Origin: CAYZFD01 sp964477735
GTDB lineage: Bacteria > Bacteroidota > Bacteroidia > Flavobacteriales > Flavobacteriaceae
DNA length: 64,000 nucleotides
NCBI GenBank assembly: GCA_964477735.1
Contig: CAYZFD010000005.1
Coordinates: forward strand, 1-64,000
Reading direction: 5' to 3'
The notes beneath the pieces were generated by a model. It did not search any database and was not told the DNA's origin. It worked only from the letters and a program-made list of their open reading frames with translations. Numbering within the stretch: position 1 is the first letter of the stretch; every line of letters starts with the position of its first letter. Below, piece after piece: positions 9,778-17,987 of the stretch. The translations under genes were made by a program, and so were the position numbers.

Positions 9778-12525
9778 TTATTTGATGTTCATTTGTAATC
9801 TATAGGTTCCCGATTTCAATTCTAAAATCTGTTGGTTTTCGACTTTTACATGTTTAAGTGAAAGCCTATTTATTGGAGCTTGGTTTATGGTAATGGTTGA
9901 AATGTCATCGGTGGGCAGATAAACCTGTGCACTTGTGTTGGCGGGAATGCTTATGTTCCAAGTCAATTCTTTTTTGCCTTTCTTCCAATGACTTTTTATG
10001 ATTCCATGTGTGGAATTATAGGAGGCCTTTACATAGGTTAGTCCTGCTTCAAAATCGGGTTTCATGATAATTTGTTTAAACCCAGGAAAGGTCGAACTGC
10101 TCTTAATTCCTGCGATATTTTCATAATACCAAATCAATAAATCTCCCAGCAACATCACGTGATTTTGTGAATTCATTTCTGGGTCGGCTGTATTGCCATT
10201 CCATAATTCCCAAATGGTAGTTGCCCCATTTTCTACCATATAACCCCAACTTGGATAGGTTCTGTTAGAAGCCAATTTATAGGCCAAATCGCCCCGACCA
10301 TTTTCGGTAAGGGTTCGCATAAGGAATTGGGTTCCCACGACCCCCGTGCTAATATGCCCTTGTTTGCCAACCTCAATCTCGTGAACCATATTTTCAAATA
10401 CTTTAGCTTTTAAATTGTGGGGAACCATGTCAAATGCTAAGGGTAGGACATTGGCCGTAACAGTATTGTTGGCATAGGTAAACGATGATGTGTTTAGAAA
10501 TTTTTTGTTGAATTCGGTTTTTATTAAGTTGGCGACACGCTCAAAATGCAAAATATCTTCCTGAGGAGCCTTTATGATTTTAGCAAATTTTTTCATGATT
10601 TGAAGCAGATGGAAATAAAAAGCCGAAGACAATACTTCACCATCAGTCAGTCTGGAAGGGTCTTTAGAACGTATGATTGTTGGAGACTCAGGCGGAACAC
10701 ACCAATCACCATACTTGTCTTGGCTGATTAACCCATTCTTCAGATAGTTGGCCTCCATATAATCCATCCATTTTTTCATGAATGGATAATGGTTTTGAAT
10801 CACATTTTTATCTGCAAACTGTTGATACAACATGTCAGCCACTTTGATATAAGCCCCTTGCCATGTAACCCCATCGCCATAATAACGCCAAAACGCTGGC
10901 GCCACATCAGGAATACCCCCATCAAGCGTTTGTGAGAATTTAATATCATCTAACCATTTGGCATATAGCGTTTGGTTGTCAAACAGAAAGCTTTCTCCAT
11001 AGGCCCCGGTGGTTCTATCCCCCAACCAAGCCTGGCGTTCGTTGCGCTGTGGACAATCTACAGGCATGCCTTTATAATTCCCACGAATGCCCCAATATGC
11101 ATTGTTAAAAATTTGATTCATGGTGGGGTCTGAACACTCAAAAGTTCCAGTAGTTTCTATGTTGTCATACACTACTTTACCAAGGAAATCTTGCCGTTTG
11201 GGTTGATATTGCAATCCCGATATTTCTACAAACCGAAATCCGTGATAAACAAATTTTGGTTCCCAAACTTCTTCTGAGGATCCTTTCAAAATATAGGTGT
11301 CTGTCACTTTCGCATCACGTAAATTGGCGGTATATAATGATCCATCTTCTTGTAAAGATTCTGCAAATCTCAATTTGATTTTTTCGCCCCGACGGCCCTT
11401 CACTTTCAACTGCAACCAACCCACCATGTTTTGCCCCATATCTATAATGTAGGTGTCATTTTTAGGCCTTATAGCAACAGGAATGATTTCATCCATTACC
11501 TTCATGTTGGGCGTCATCTGGGCTTCGGGAAATCCTCCAGGTTCTTCGACCCAAGTGACATATTGCCACTTACTGTCGTCAAAATTGATCTCATTCCAAT
11601 GTTGCAGCTCTAAACGAGCGTCATAGATTTCACCATCATATTCGTTATTGCTACGAATAGGGCCATAAGGGCTAAATTTCCATGAAGTGTCAGATTTGAT
11701 AATTTCATGGCTACCATCTGCATAAGCAATATCCAACTGCATGGCCATTTTGGGAAATCCAAAGCTTTTTATTTTATAGGGCTTATATTCTTGGCGCATC
11801 GCAAAAAAACGTCCATTCCCCAAAATCGTTCCCAACACATTTTCACCAGTTTTTAATTGAGAAGTGACATCAAACACATTATACTTAATGTTTTTTGTGT
11901 AATCTGTTGGAACAGGAGCCAAAACTTGATCGCCAATTTTTGTGCCGTTAATATAAAATTCATAAAGACCCATGCCCATAATGTAAACCTTGGCATGTTT
12001 AATTTCTTTTTTAATAGATATTTTCTTGCGCAAATAGCGTGCAGATAGCTTTGAAAATTGACCAATGGTATCCCCTGGAAAAAGTTGATTACACCCAATC
12101 CATCTTGTAGATTTCCATTCAGCATAGGTTAAAATTCCCATGCTCCAATGCGCCGGAGCACTCCATCCAGATTCCCCTTTGTTGGTCCATACCCTAACTT
12201 TCCAAAAAGCCGCTGTTTTACTTTTTAATTTTTTGCCTGAATAGGCGATATTTATAGAAGCGCTACTCCTTACAACACCTGAATCCCACAAATCGGCTTG
12301 ATTACGATTTAGATTTTCTATAGAAGAGGCCACCATAATGTGATAGGCATGCTGTTCTACTTCAGAATCGCTTGTTAGGAATTGCCAACTTAATCGGGGA
12401 TTCAACACATCAATGCCCAATGGGTTATTGAGCATCTCACATTGAAGGTTACTCACGCTGAGCGGATTTTGAGCCCAGGTTGAAAATATGCATAAAACAA
12501 TCAATAATGAATGGACTTTTTTCAT
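9778..12525 (-). CDS. GH78 alpha-L-rhamnosidase
   Basis: A 915-residue enzyme with a type I signal peptide (cleavage near Ala18-Gln19). The domain order is typical of GH78: an N-terminal fibronectin-like domain (NPLGIDVLNPRLSWQF), a jelly-roll with GLYEFYINGTKIGD, the concanavalin-like domain (IIDMGQNMVGW), then the (alpha/alpha)6 catalytic barrel. The general acid is Glu496 in DCPQRNERQAWLGDR and the general base is Glu773 in TIWELWNG, followed by a C-terminal beta domain. It should release terminal alpha-L-rhamnose from pectic side chains in the periplasm. It lies 8 bp upstream of neither its own promoter nor a terminator: it follows the (alpha/alpha)6 glycosidase gene by 8 bp and reads as an internal operon gene. 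It is one of three GH78-type genes in the window. Confidence 0.92.
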   Translation of the reverse strand: MKKVHSLLIVLCIFSTWAQNPLSVSNLQCEMLNNPLGIDVLNPRLSWQFLTSDSEVEQHAYHIMVASSIENLNRNQADLWDSGVVRSSASINIAYSGKKLKSKTAAFWKVRVWTNKGESGWSAPAHWSMGILTYAEWKSTRWIGCNQLFPGDTIGQFSKLSARYLRKKISIKKEIKHAKVYIMGMGLYEFYINGTKIGDQVLAPVPTDYTKNIKYNVFDVTSQLKTGENVLGTILGNGRFFAMRQEYKPYKIKSFGFPKMAMQLDIAYADGSHEIIKSDTSWKFSPYGPIRSNNEYDGEIYDARLELQHWNEINFDDSKWQYVTWVEEPGGFPEAQMTPNMKVMDEIIPVAIRPKNDTYIIDMGQNMVGWLQLKVKGRRGEKIKLRFAESLQEDGSLYTANLRDAKVTDTYILKGSSEEVWEPKFVYHGFRFVEISGLQYQPKRQDFLGKVVYDNIETTGTFECSDPTMNQIFNNAYWGIRGNYKGMPVDCPQRNERQAWLGDRTTGAYGESFLFDNQTLYAKWLDDIKFSQTLDGGIPDVAPAFWRYYGDGVTWQGAYIKVADMLYQQFADKNVIQNHYPFMKKWMDYMEANYLKNGLISQDKYGDWCVPPESPTIIRSKDPSRLTDGEVLSSAFYFHLLQIMKKFAKIIKAPQEDILHFERVANLIKTEFNKKFLNTSSFTYANNTVTANVLPLAFDMVPHNLKAKVFENMVHEIEVGKQGHISTGVVGTQFLMRTLTENGRGDLAYKLASNRTYPSWGYMVENGATTIWELWNGNTADPEMNSQNHVMLLGDLLIWYYENIAGIKSSSTFPGFKQIIMKPDFEAGLTYVKASYNSTHGIIKSHWKKGKKELTWNISIPANTSAQVYLPTDDISTITINQAPINRLSLKHVKVENQQILELKSGTYRLQMNIK

Positions 12526-12533
12526 GGCTAATA

Positions 12534-14096
12534 TTATTCTGAAATTAGTTTTTCTAGTTTATCAGATGAAGCAATTCGTTTGCCGTTTTTAAACACACTC
12601 AGTCCCTTACCCTTGTTATACTTCTCCCCAGTTTTATCCCAAACAATGGTAATGATGTTACCGTGATATAAAATATTATCCAAGCAAAACCAATCCCATT
12701 TCTCAGGAGGGATTAAGGGGTTGACTTCTATTTTTTCATCGTCTCTTGGGCGTAGTCCAACCAATCCAGTGATGATCAAATCGCCAAATGTACTGTGGTT
12801 GTAATAACGACTGCGCTCCCTATCACCCATCAACCAATAGCCTGTGGATTCATCCAAATACTCTCCAATGTAGGGCCTTCCTCGATAATATTGAGCCTCA
12901 ACATAAAGATTCAACTGTTTAAAATAATCCGCTTTTGAAATGACATCTTGATCATAATTAGTAAGCACATTAGCCAGCGCTGTTAATGTCTGAGAAGTGG
13001 CAAAAGGCCACACCGCACCATCCCATTCACAAGTTCCTGTGCCATGACTTCTAAATCGTGGACTTCTACGCTCTGCTGTAGTGATCCCAAATGGGGCTGA
13101 AAAACCTTCTTCATTTAAAAGCTGTTCCCAAGCGACTTCATACCCTTTGTTTTTTTCTGGTAAATTGAAGTACCAAGGAATAAATCCAATGGCCTCTCTA
13201 ACCGCTGACGAAGTGCCATTTTCAGTTAGTGTTTCAAAGAATTGATCGGTTTTATTCCACAATTTATCCTGCACCAAATGCCGAATGGTATCTGCTTTTG
13301 CCTCAAAATAAACTTGCTGTTTGTCATCTCCAGCCAAAGCAGAAATTAGAGATAAGGCTTTGGCGTTGGCAAACATATAACTGTTGATGGTAGGTCTGGC
13401 GTTTTTGACATGACGTCCACCACTCAACGATTCTTCCATGCCGTCTTTTACGTCATGTTGCCAAAACAAGCCATCTACACGCATTCTGTCATGTTCCCAA
13501 ACGCTAAAGTCTTTAACTAAATCTGGGTGCATATCGATCAAAAATGAAGCGTCTTTGTTAACCAAATAACGCTGGTAGAGCGCATCGGAAGTCCAACTGC
13601 TAAATTTATAAAGTTTTTGCATCGGACCTTGGTTGTGCCCCCGATACCACAACTGCACGTTTTGGTTTAAATAAGTGTCATCATGAAGCCATCTAAACTC
13701 ATAAATATGATGCCCAAGAGCACAAGAAATTAGATTGTATTTATCGGCATAGGACCGATTAACCAAAAATTCGGTAATGCCATAACCTTGAGGTGTGTTT
13801 TTAATGTGTTTACGCAAACTCCACCAACGGAAATAAAATATCTCTTCTACATTTTTCTGTGGGCACTCAAACAATGGGATATTTTTTTTCATCCAAGACC
13901 ACGCTTCACTATTGGGCACTGCTTGCACTATGTTTTCTTCTTCCATAGTGTTGAAATACGTAGCATAGTGCTCAAATGCATCGGCTTGTAATACAAAGGC
14001 AGCTTTATTTTTAGGCGCACTGCCTTCACAGCCTAGCAAGAGTATTGCCAAAAAGTAAATCAAAGTAAATATGTAGCTTGGTTTTGGATGCCTCAT
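12534..14096 (-). CDS. (alpha/alpha)6-barrel glycosidase, GH63/MGH1-like, lipoprotein
   Basis: The frame opens at 14120, but the internal ATG at 14096 gives a better lipoprotein signal (ILLLGC, Cys23) and removes a 17-bp overlap with the GH95 gene, so I chose it (520 residues). The protein is rich in helical-barrel motifs: WYRGHNQGPMQKL, WEHDRMRVDGLFWQHD, CEWDGAVWPFATSQTL and YYNHSTFGDLIITGL. These resemble the MGH1-like/GH63-type (alpha/alpha)6 hydrolases that act on oligosaccharides. The conserved aspartates in HDRMRVDG and CEWDGAVW are plausible catalytic or binding residues. I cannot name the family; a relative of the GH142 arabinofuranosidases is one possibility but untested. It lies between GH95 and GH78, suggesting an exo-acting step on side chains. 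Confidence 0.75.
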   Translation of the reverse strand: MRHPKPSYIFTLIYFLAILLLGCEGSAPKNKAAFVLQADAFEHYATYFNTMEEENIVQAVPNSEAWSWMKKNIPLFECPQKNVEEIFYFRWWSLRKHIKNTPQGYGITEFLVNRSYADKYNLISCALGHHIYEFRWLHDDTYLNQNVQLWYRGHNQGPMQKLYKFSSWTSDALYQRYLVNKDASFLIDMHPDLVKDFSVWEHDRMRVDGLFWQHDVKDGMEESLSGGRHVKNARPTINSYMFANAKALSLISALAGDDKQQVYFEAKADTIRHLVQDKLWNKTDQFFETLTENGTSSAVREAIGFIPWYFNLPEKNKGYEVAWEQLLNEEGFSAPFGITTAERRSPRFRSHGTGTCEWDGAVWPFATSQTLTALANVLTNYDQDVISKADYFKQLNLYVEAQYYRGRPYIGEYLDESTGYWLMGDRERSRYYNHSTFGDLIITGLVGLRPRDDEKIEVNPLIPPEKWDWFCLDNILYHGNIITIVWDKTGEKYNKGKGLSVFKNGKRIASSDKLEKLISE

Positions 14097-14103
14097 AAAC
14101 TCA

Positions 14104-16578
14104 TTATTTTTTTTCAGCATATAGGATTCGTGTTTCTCCTGCTTTCATTTTTATATCATATTCGTAATAGTTGGGCAGCTTTAATGGTGCTAAAGATGCT
14201 TGTGGAGAAATGATTGGATCTTTAACTTGAACATCAAAAAACAAGGGGTTAGGATTCTTTCCTTTTGCGATTTTAAGTCCTTTTCCTGAGAGGGGTGTTT
14301 GGGTTCTCACTCTACAATTGCCTTGCAGCGACGCTTGAATTTTCACCTGTTTCACCTCATGATCTTCCCATGCAATATCTAGCTCAAAACCACCTCTTGA
14401 TTTAAGTCCAGTAATACTTCCGTGTTCCCAAACAGAAGGTAATGCTGGGAGGAGGTGAATGGCGTCTTCGTGACTTTGCATAAACATTTCGGCAATTCCT
14501 GCAGTACATCCAAAGTTTCCATCAATTTGAAACGGCTGATGTGCATCGAGCATATTGGGATAAGTGCCTCCTCCTTTTCGTTGTTCAGGCGTAACCAAAT
14601 GCAGTTGATCTTGTAATAGTTTATAGGCGCGATCTCCATCCAAAAAACGAGCCCAAAGATTCACTTTCCAGCCCATAGACCAGCCCGTTGATTCATCACC
14701 TCTATAATTTAAGGAGTTTTTTGCAGCTTGAAATAATTCTGGTGTTTTAAAAGGGGAAATCTGATTGCTTGGAAATAATCCGTACAAGTGCGAAACATGT
14801 CTGTGGTGGTCATTGGGGTCATCCCAATCATGCATCCATTCCTGTAATTGACTGTGTTTGCCAATACGCATTGGCGACATTTTCGCTAAAGCCACTTTTA
14901 GTTCCGCTGCAAAATCAGCGTCCCGATTCAGTATTTTTGATGCCTTCATCACATTCGTGAATAAATCAAAAACCAACTGATTGTCCATGGTTACCCCAGC
15001 AGCGATTGAAGATTTACCATCTTCTGCGGCATGGGTGTTTTCGGGTGAGTTTGAAGGCACTACCACCAAATAACCAAACGTGGGCTCTACAATCATAAAG
15101 TCTAAAAAGAAAGCTGCTGCCTCTTTTAAAATGGGATAGATTTCGGCTAAATATTTATTGTCGCCCGAATATAAATATCGCTCCCATAAATCCTGACAAA
15201 CCCATGCCCCACCAGAGGGCCACATGCCTGAAGTGGCTCTATCTACAGGACCTGTAATGCGCCAAATATCTGTGTTGTGGTGCAATACCCAGCCTTTGGC
15301 ATTATAGAGTCTTTGAGCGCTTTCACGTCCTGTTATACTCACTTCTTTAGCCATTTGCAAAAAAGGCTCATGCATCTCTGATAAGTTGGTCAACTGTGCA
15401 GGCCAATAGTTCATTTCTGCATTAATATTCATGGTGTATTTACTCTCCCACGGAGGAAATAGCATATCGTTCCAAATCCCTTGAAGATTTGCTGGCTGAC
15501 CACCAGGCTGAGAGGATGAAATTAACAGATATCGCCCAAATTGAAAATACAGGGCCGCAAGTTGTGGGTCGAATTGGCTGTCAAATTTACGGATACGTGC
15601 CTCAGTGTTTTCATGCATGGCGGGCGTAGTTCCTAAGTCTAAAGAAACACGATTAAAGAATTTTTGGTAGTAGGCCACATGGGCATTTTTGATTTCTTGA
15701 AAATCTTTAGCTATGGCTTTTTCCAAATATTTTTGGCTTTTCTCTTCCTGATTTTCAGTGAGCGCTTTGTAGTTTTTAAAATTAGTGGCTATGGAAATAT
15801 AAAGCGTGACATCATTGGCTTTTTCTACACTAATAATGCCATTGTTTGCCATCAGTTGCCCACCATTGTTTTTTGCAAATATGCGTCCTTGAAATTTTAC
15901 GCGTCCTTTTTGATTTTCGTAGGTACTCGTAACTCCTGAAAGTGTAATTTGCTTTCCCTCTGTGGAAGTAACTGTTTTGTCAAATGGGCTATTCATAAAT
16001 ATAGCACAACTTATGCTGGCTGGTTTATCAGCAGTAAGCCGCATGACAATGACCTGATCAGAAAAAGAGGTGAGGATTTCTCTAGTGTAGGTAATGCCAT
16101 CGACTTGATATTGCACTTTTGCTGTGGCATTTTCAATGTTTAAATCCCGATAGTAGTTGGTGTAGTTTTGATGCCCAGGAAATGACACATAAACACTTCC
16201 AAAGGTTTGGTAATTCATGCCATTATTGGTTTGCGACATGATGTCTGAAGTGGCAAGATCTTGTGCCTCCTTGTACTTGCCTTCAAAAATGAGATTTCTG
16301 ACTTTGGGCAATGCGGCTAAAGCTTTGTCGTGTGCGTTGTTGTTCGGCGAACCCGACCAAATGGTTTCTTCATTTAACTGCAAGCGTTCCACCACAGGAT
16401 CACCAAAAACCATAGCACCAAGGCGACCATTTCCTAGTGGCAATGCCTGATTCCAATAGGCGGCAGGCGAATCGTACCACAATTTCAACTCACTTTTTTG
16501 TTGTCCCATAACACTCTGCCAAAGGAGCATTAGCATCGAAACAACAATGATGTGCTTATTATTTACCGTTTTCTTCAT
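14104..16578 (-). CDS. GH95 alpha-L-fucosidase / alpha-L-galactosidase
   Basis: An 824-residue protein with a signal peptide ending near Met24-Gly25 and the usual GH95 length. The N-terminal beta domain carries LPLGNGRLGAMVFGD and QLNEETIWSG, the family hallmark. In the (alpha/alpha)6 barrel, the acid is Glu513 (PSNSPEN), the catalytic Asn pair is Asn384/Asn386 (TMNINAEMNYWPA), and Asp686 lies in QIDGNFG; this matches the set known from bifidobacterial AfcA. GH95 enzymes remove alpha-1,2-linked L-fucose or L-galactose; the sequence alone does not separate the two. L-galactose removal is known for the RG-II pathway, and a fucose isomerase gene is present at 42231-44012. The start overlaps the upstream esterase gene by 20 bp. 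Confidence 0.93.
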   Translation of the reverse strand: MKKTVNNKHIIVVSMLMLLWQSVMGQQKSELKLWYDSPAAYWNQALPLGNGRLGAMVFGDPVVERLQLNEETIWSGSPNNNAHDKALAALPKVRNLIFEGKYKEAQDLATSDIMSQTNNGMNYQTFGSVYVSFPGHQNYTNYYRDLNIENATAKVQYQVDGITYTREILTSFSDQVIVMRLTADKPASISCAIFMNSPFDKTVTSTEGKQITLSGVTSTYENQKGRVKFQGRIFAKNNGGQLMANNGIISVEKANDVTLYISIATNFKNYKALTENQEEKSQKYLEKAIAKDFQEIKNAHVAYYQKFFNRVSLDLGTTPAMHENTEARIRKFDSQFDPQLAALYFQFGRYLLISSSQPGGQPANLQGIWNDMLFPPWESKYTMNINAEMNYWPAQLTNLSEMHEPFLQMAKEVSITGRESAQRLYNAKGWVLHHNTDIWRITGPVDRATSGMWPSGGAWVCQDLWERYLYSGDNKYLAEIYPILKEAAAFFLDFMIVEPTFGYLVVVPSNSPENTHAAEDGKSSIAAGVTMDNQLVFDLFTNVMKASKILNRDADFAAELKVALAKMSPMRIGKHSQLQEWMHDWDDPNDHHRHVSHLYGLFPSNQISPFKTPELFQAAKNSLNYRGDESTGWSMGWKVNLWARFLDGDRAYKLLQDQLHLVTPEQRKGGGTYPNMLDAHQPFQIDGNFGCTAGIAEMFMQSHEDAIHLLPALPSVWEHGSITGLKSRGGFELDIAWEDHEVKQVKIQASLQGNCRVRTQTPLSGKGLKIAKGKNPNPLFFDVQVKDPIISPQASLAPLKLPNYYEYDIKMKAGETRILYAEKK

Positions 16579-17983
16579 GTTTTCTTAGATTTTCTTCACC
16601 AAATAATTTATAAAGATCATTAATGTTATTGATGGCATTTTTAGGTAATTTTTCTCCATGTTCACCAAATACAAATAAATGACTGTAAGGTTCTACAACA
16701 CTTTTTGACTCATCGATTTGACCCAACTTGTTTGTAATTTTTTCAATATCTAATCTTAAATATTTTGCCATAAATGGATACATGGCCAATCGCTTTGAAG
16801 TGCCATAATCATGTCCCTCTTTTGCAAAATGTGCATTTTCAACCAACTTGATCTTGTTGTAAAATCCATAGGTTCTTTGAATAAATGGAAACTCTAATTG
16901 TGGAACTGTATGTGTCCAATCGCCACCATCCGAAATAATCAATTGTGGTTTTGGAGCAGCCATTGCTGCAATTTCTGCGTTGTTGGTGCCATCGCCGCAT
17001 AAATGGATTCCTCTTCCACTCTCGCAAGGGCATCCCCCAGAAAAATGCGCCGAGACCATTACAACAGGAACAGAAACTGTTATTCTATCATCCAAAGCCG
17101 CCAAAAACATGGTATGAGAGCCCCCTCCTGAACCACCAGTAACCCCTACCCGGGTCATGTCTGCATATTTTAGTGTGGCCGCGTAATCCAACAACCGCAT
17201 TCCGCTCAACACTTGAATGGTAGAAGCTATACTGTTTCTGTGGGTTGTAGCAGGAAATTGAAGCTGTGACTCGCCCCAAGCAAATAAATCAAAACTGACA
17301 ACTATGGCGCCCATTCTGGCTAAATTAGCAGCTCGAATTTGTTCACTAGCCCTATAGCGACCGTCGCCAAAATGACCATTAGGCATAAGAATCACAGCTG
17401 CTTTATTTTTTAATGGGAAGGGTTTATAGATAGATCCTGTTGTGTAAATTCCTGGTAAAATTTCCAACCCAATATTTTCTACTGTATAGCCTGAAAACTT
17501 TCTTTTTTTGGTAAGAATTGGTTTAGAATTTGGTCTTTTCGGTGCTTTATCCAATCCCAATGAATACTTCATACAACCTATCAGTGCTGCCCTTCTGTCT
17601 TCCCAGGATGTTTTTTCTGCATATTGCGTTGATAGAAAAGCCAGCCTGTTTTTGGCCTTATCCACAGAAACTTTATAATGCTCGTATTTTCTAATTTGAT
17701 ACGCCCCATTTGCTTGTTTAAAATAGGTCAACCCAAATGGAGCCAATATATTGGCTAGTGAAACCTCTAGGTTACCAGGCTCAATTCTCCAATCTGAAAA
17801 GTCTAAAGTTTTGTTGTCCAACAAATGTCGATCATCAACAACTTTTATATCAAAAATTTCTTCAATTCTATTCATGGTTTCTAGAATCGTCCCTTGATAA
17901 TTGTCATCAGATGTTTTTGTTTGTGCAACAGCGATAGCCACACTAAAAAACATCAAAACGAGTATGTTTTTTGGTTGAATCAT
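16559..17983 (-). CDS. Secreted alpha/beta-hydrolase esterase with N-terminal STN-like domain
   Basis: A 474-residue protein with a signal peptide ending near Ala20. Residues about 30-100 look like the short STN domain of secretins, TonB receptors and FecR-type proteins (FDIKVVDDRHLLDNKTLDF, then LANILAPFGLTYF and GAYQIRKYE). The rest is an alpha/beta-hydrolase of the acetyl-xylan-esterase/dienelactone-hydrolase type. The nucleophile is Ser285 in VTGGSGGGSH. His391 (EGHDYG) and an Asp at 352 or 355 (SDGGDW) probably complete the triad. It likely removes acetyl or methyl esters from pectic fragments; a CE family cannot be assigned by eye. It is separated by 4 bp from the GH78 gene upstream. 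The STN-like domain on an esterase is unusual. Confidence 0.82.
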   Translation of the reverse strand: MIQPKNILVLMFFSVAIAVAQTKTSDDNYQGTILETMNRIEEIFDIKVVDDRHLLDNKTLDFSDWRIEPGNLEVSLANILAPFGLTYFKQANGAYQIRKYEHYKVSVDKAKNRLAFLSTQYAEKTSWEDRRAALIGCMKYSLGLDKAPKRPNSKPILTKKRKFSGYTVENIGLEILPGIYTTGSIYKPFPLKNKAAVILMPNGHFGDGRYRASEQIRAANLARMGAIVVSFDLFAWGESQLQFPATTHRNSIASTIQVLSGMRLLDYAATLKYADMTRVGVTGGSGGGSHTMFLAALDDRITVSVPVVMVSAHFSGGCPCESGRGIHLCGDGTNNAEIAAMAAPKPQLIISDGGDWTHTVPQLEFPFIQRTYGFYNKIKLVENAHFAKEGHDYGTSKRLAMYPFMAKYLRLDIEKITNKLGQIDESKSVVEPYSHLFVFGEHGEKLPKNAINNINDLYKLFGEENLRKHEENGK

Positions 17984-17987
17984 ACTA

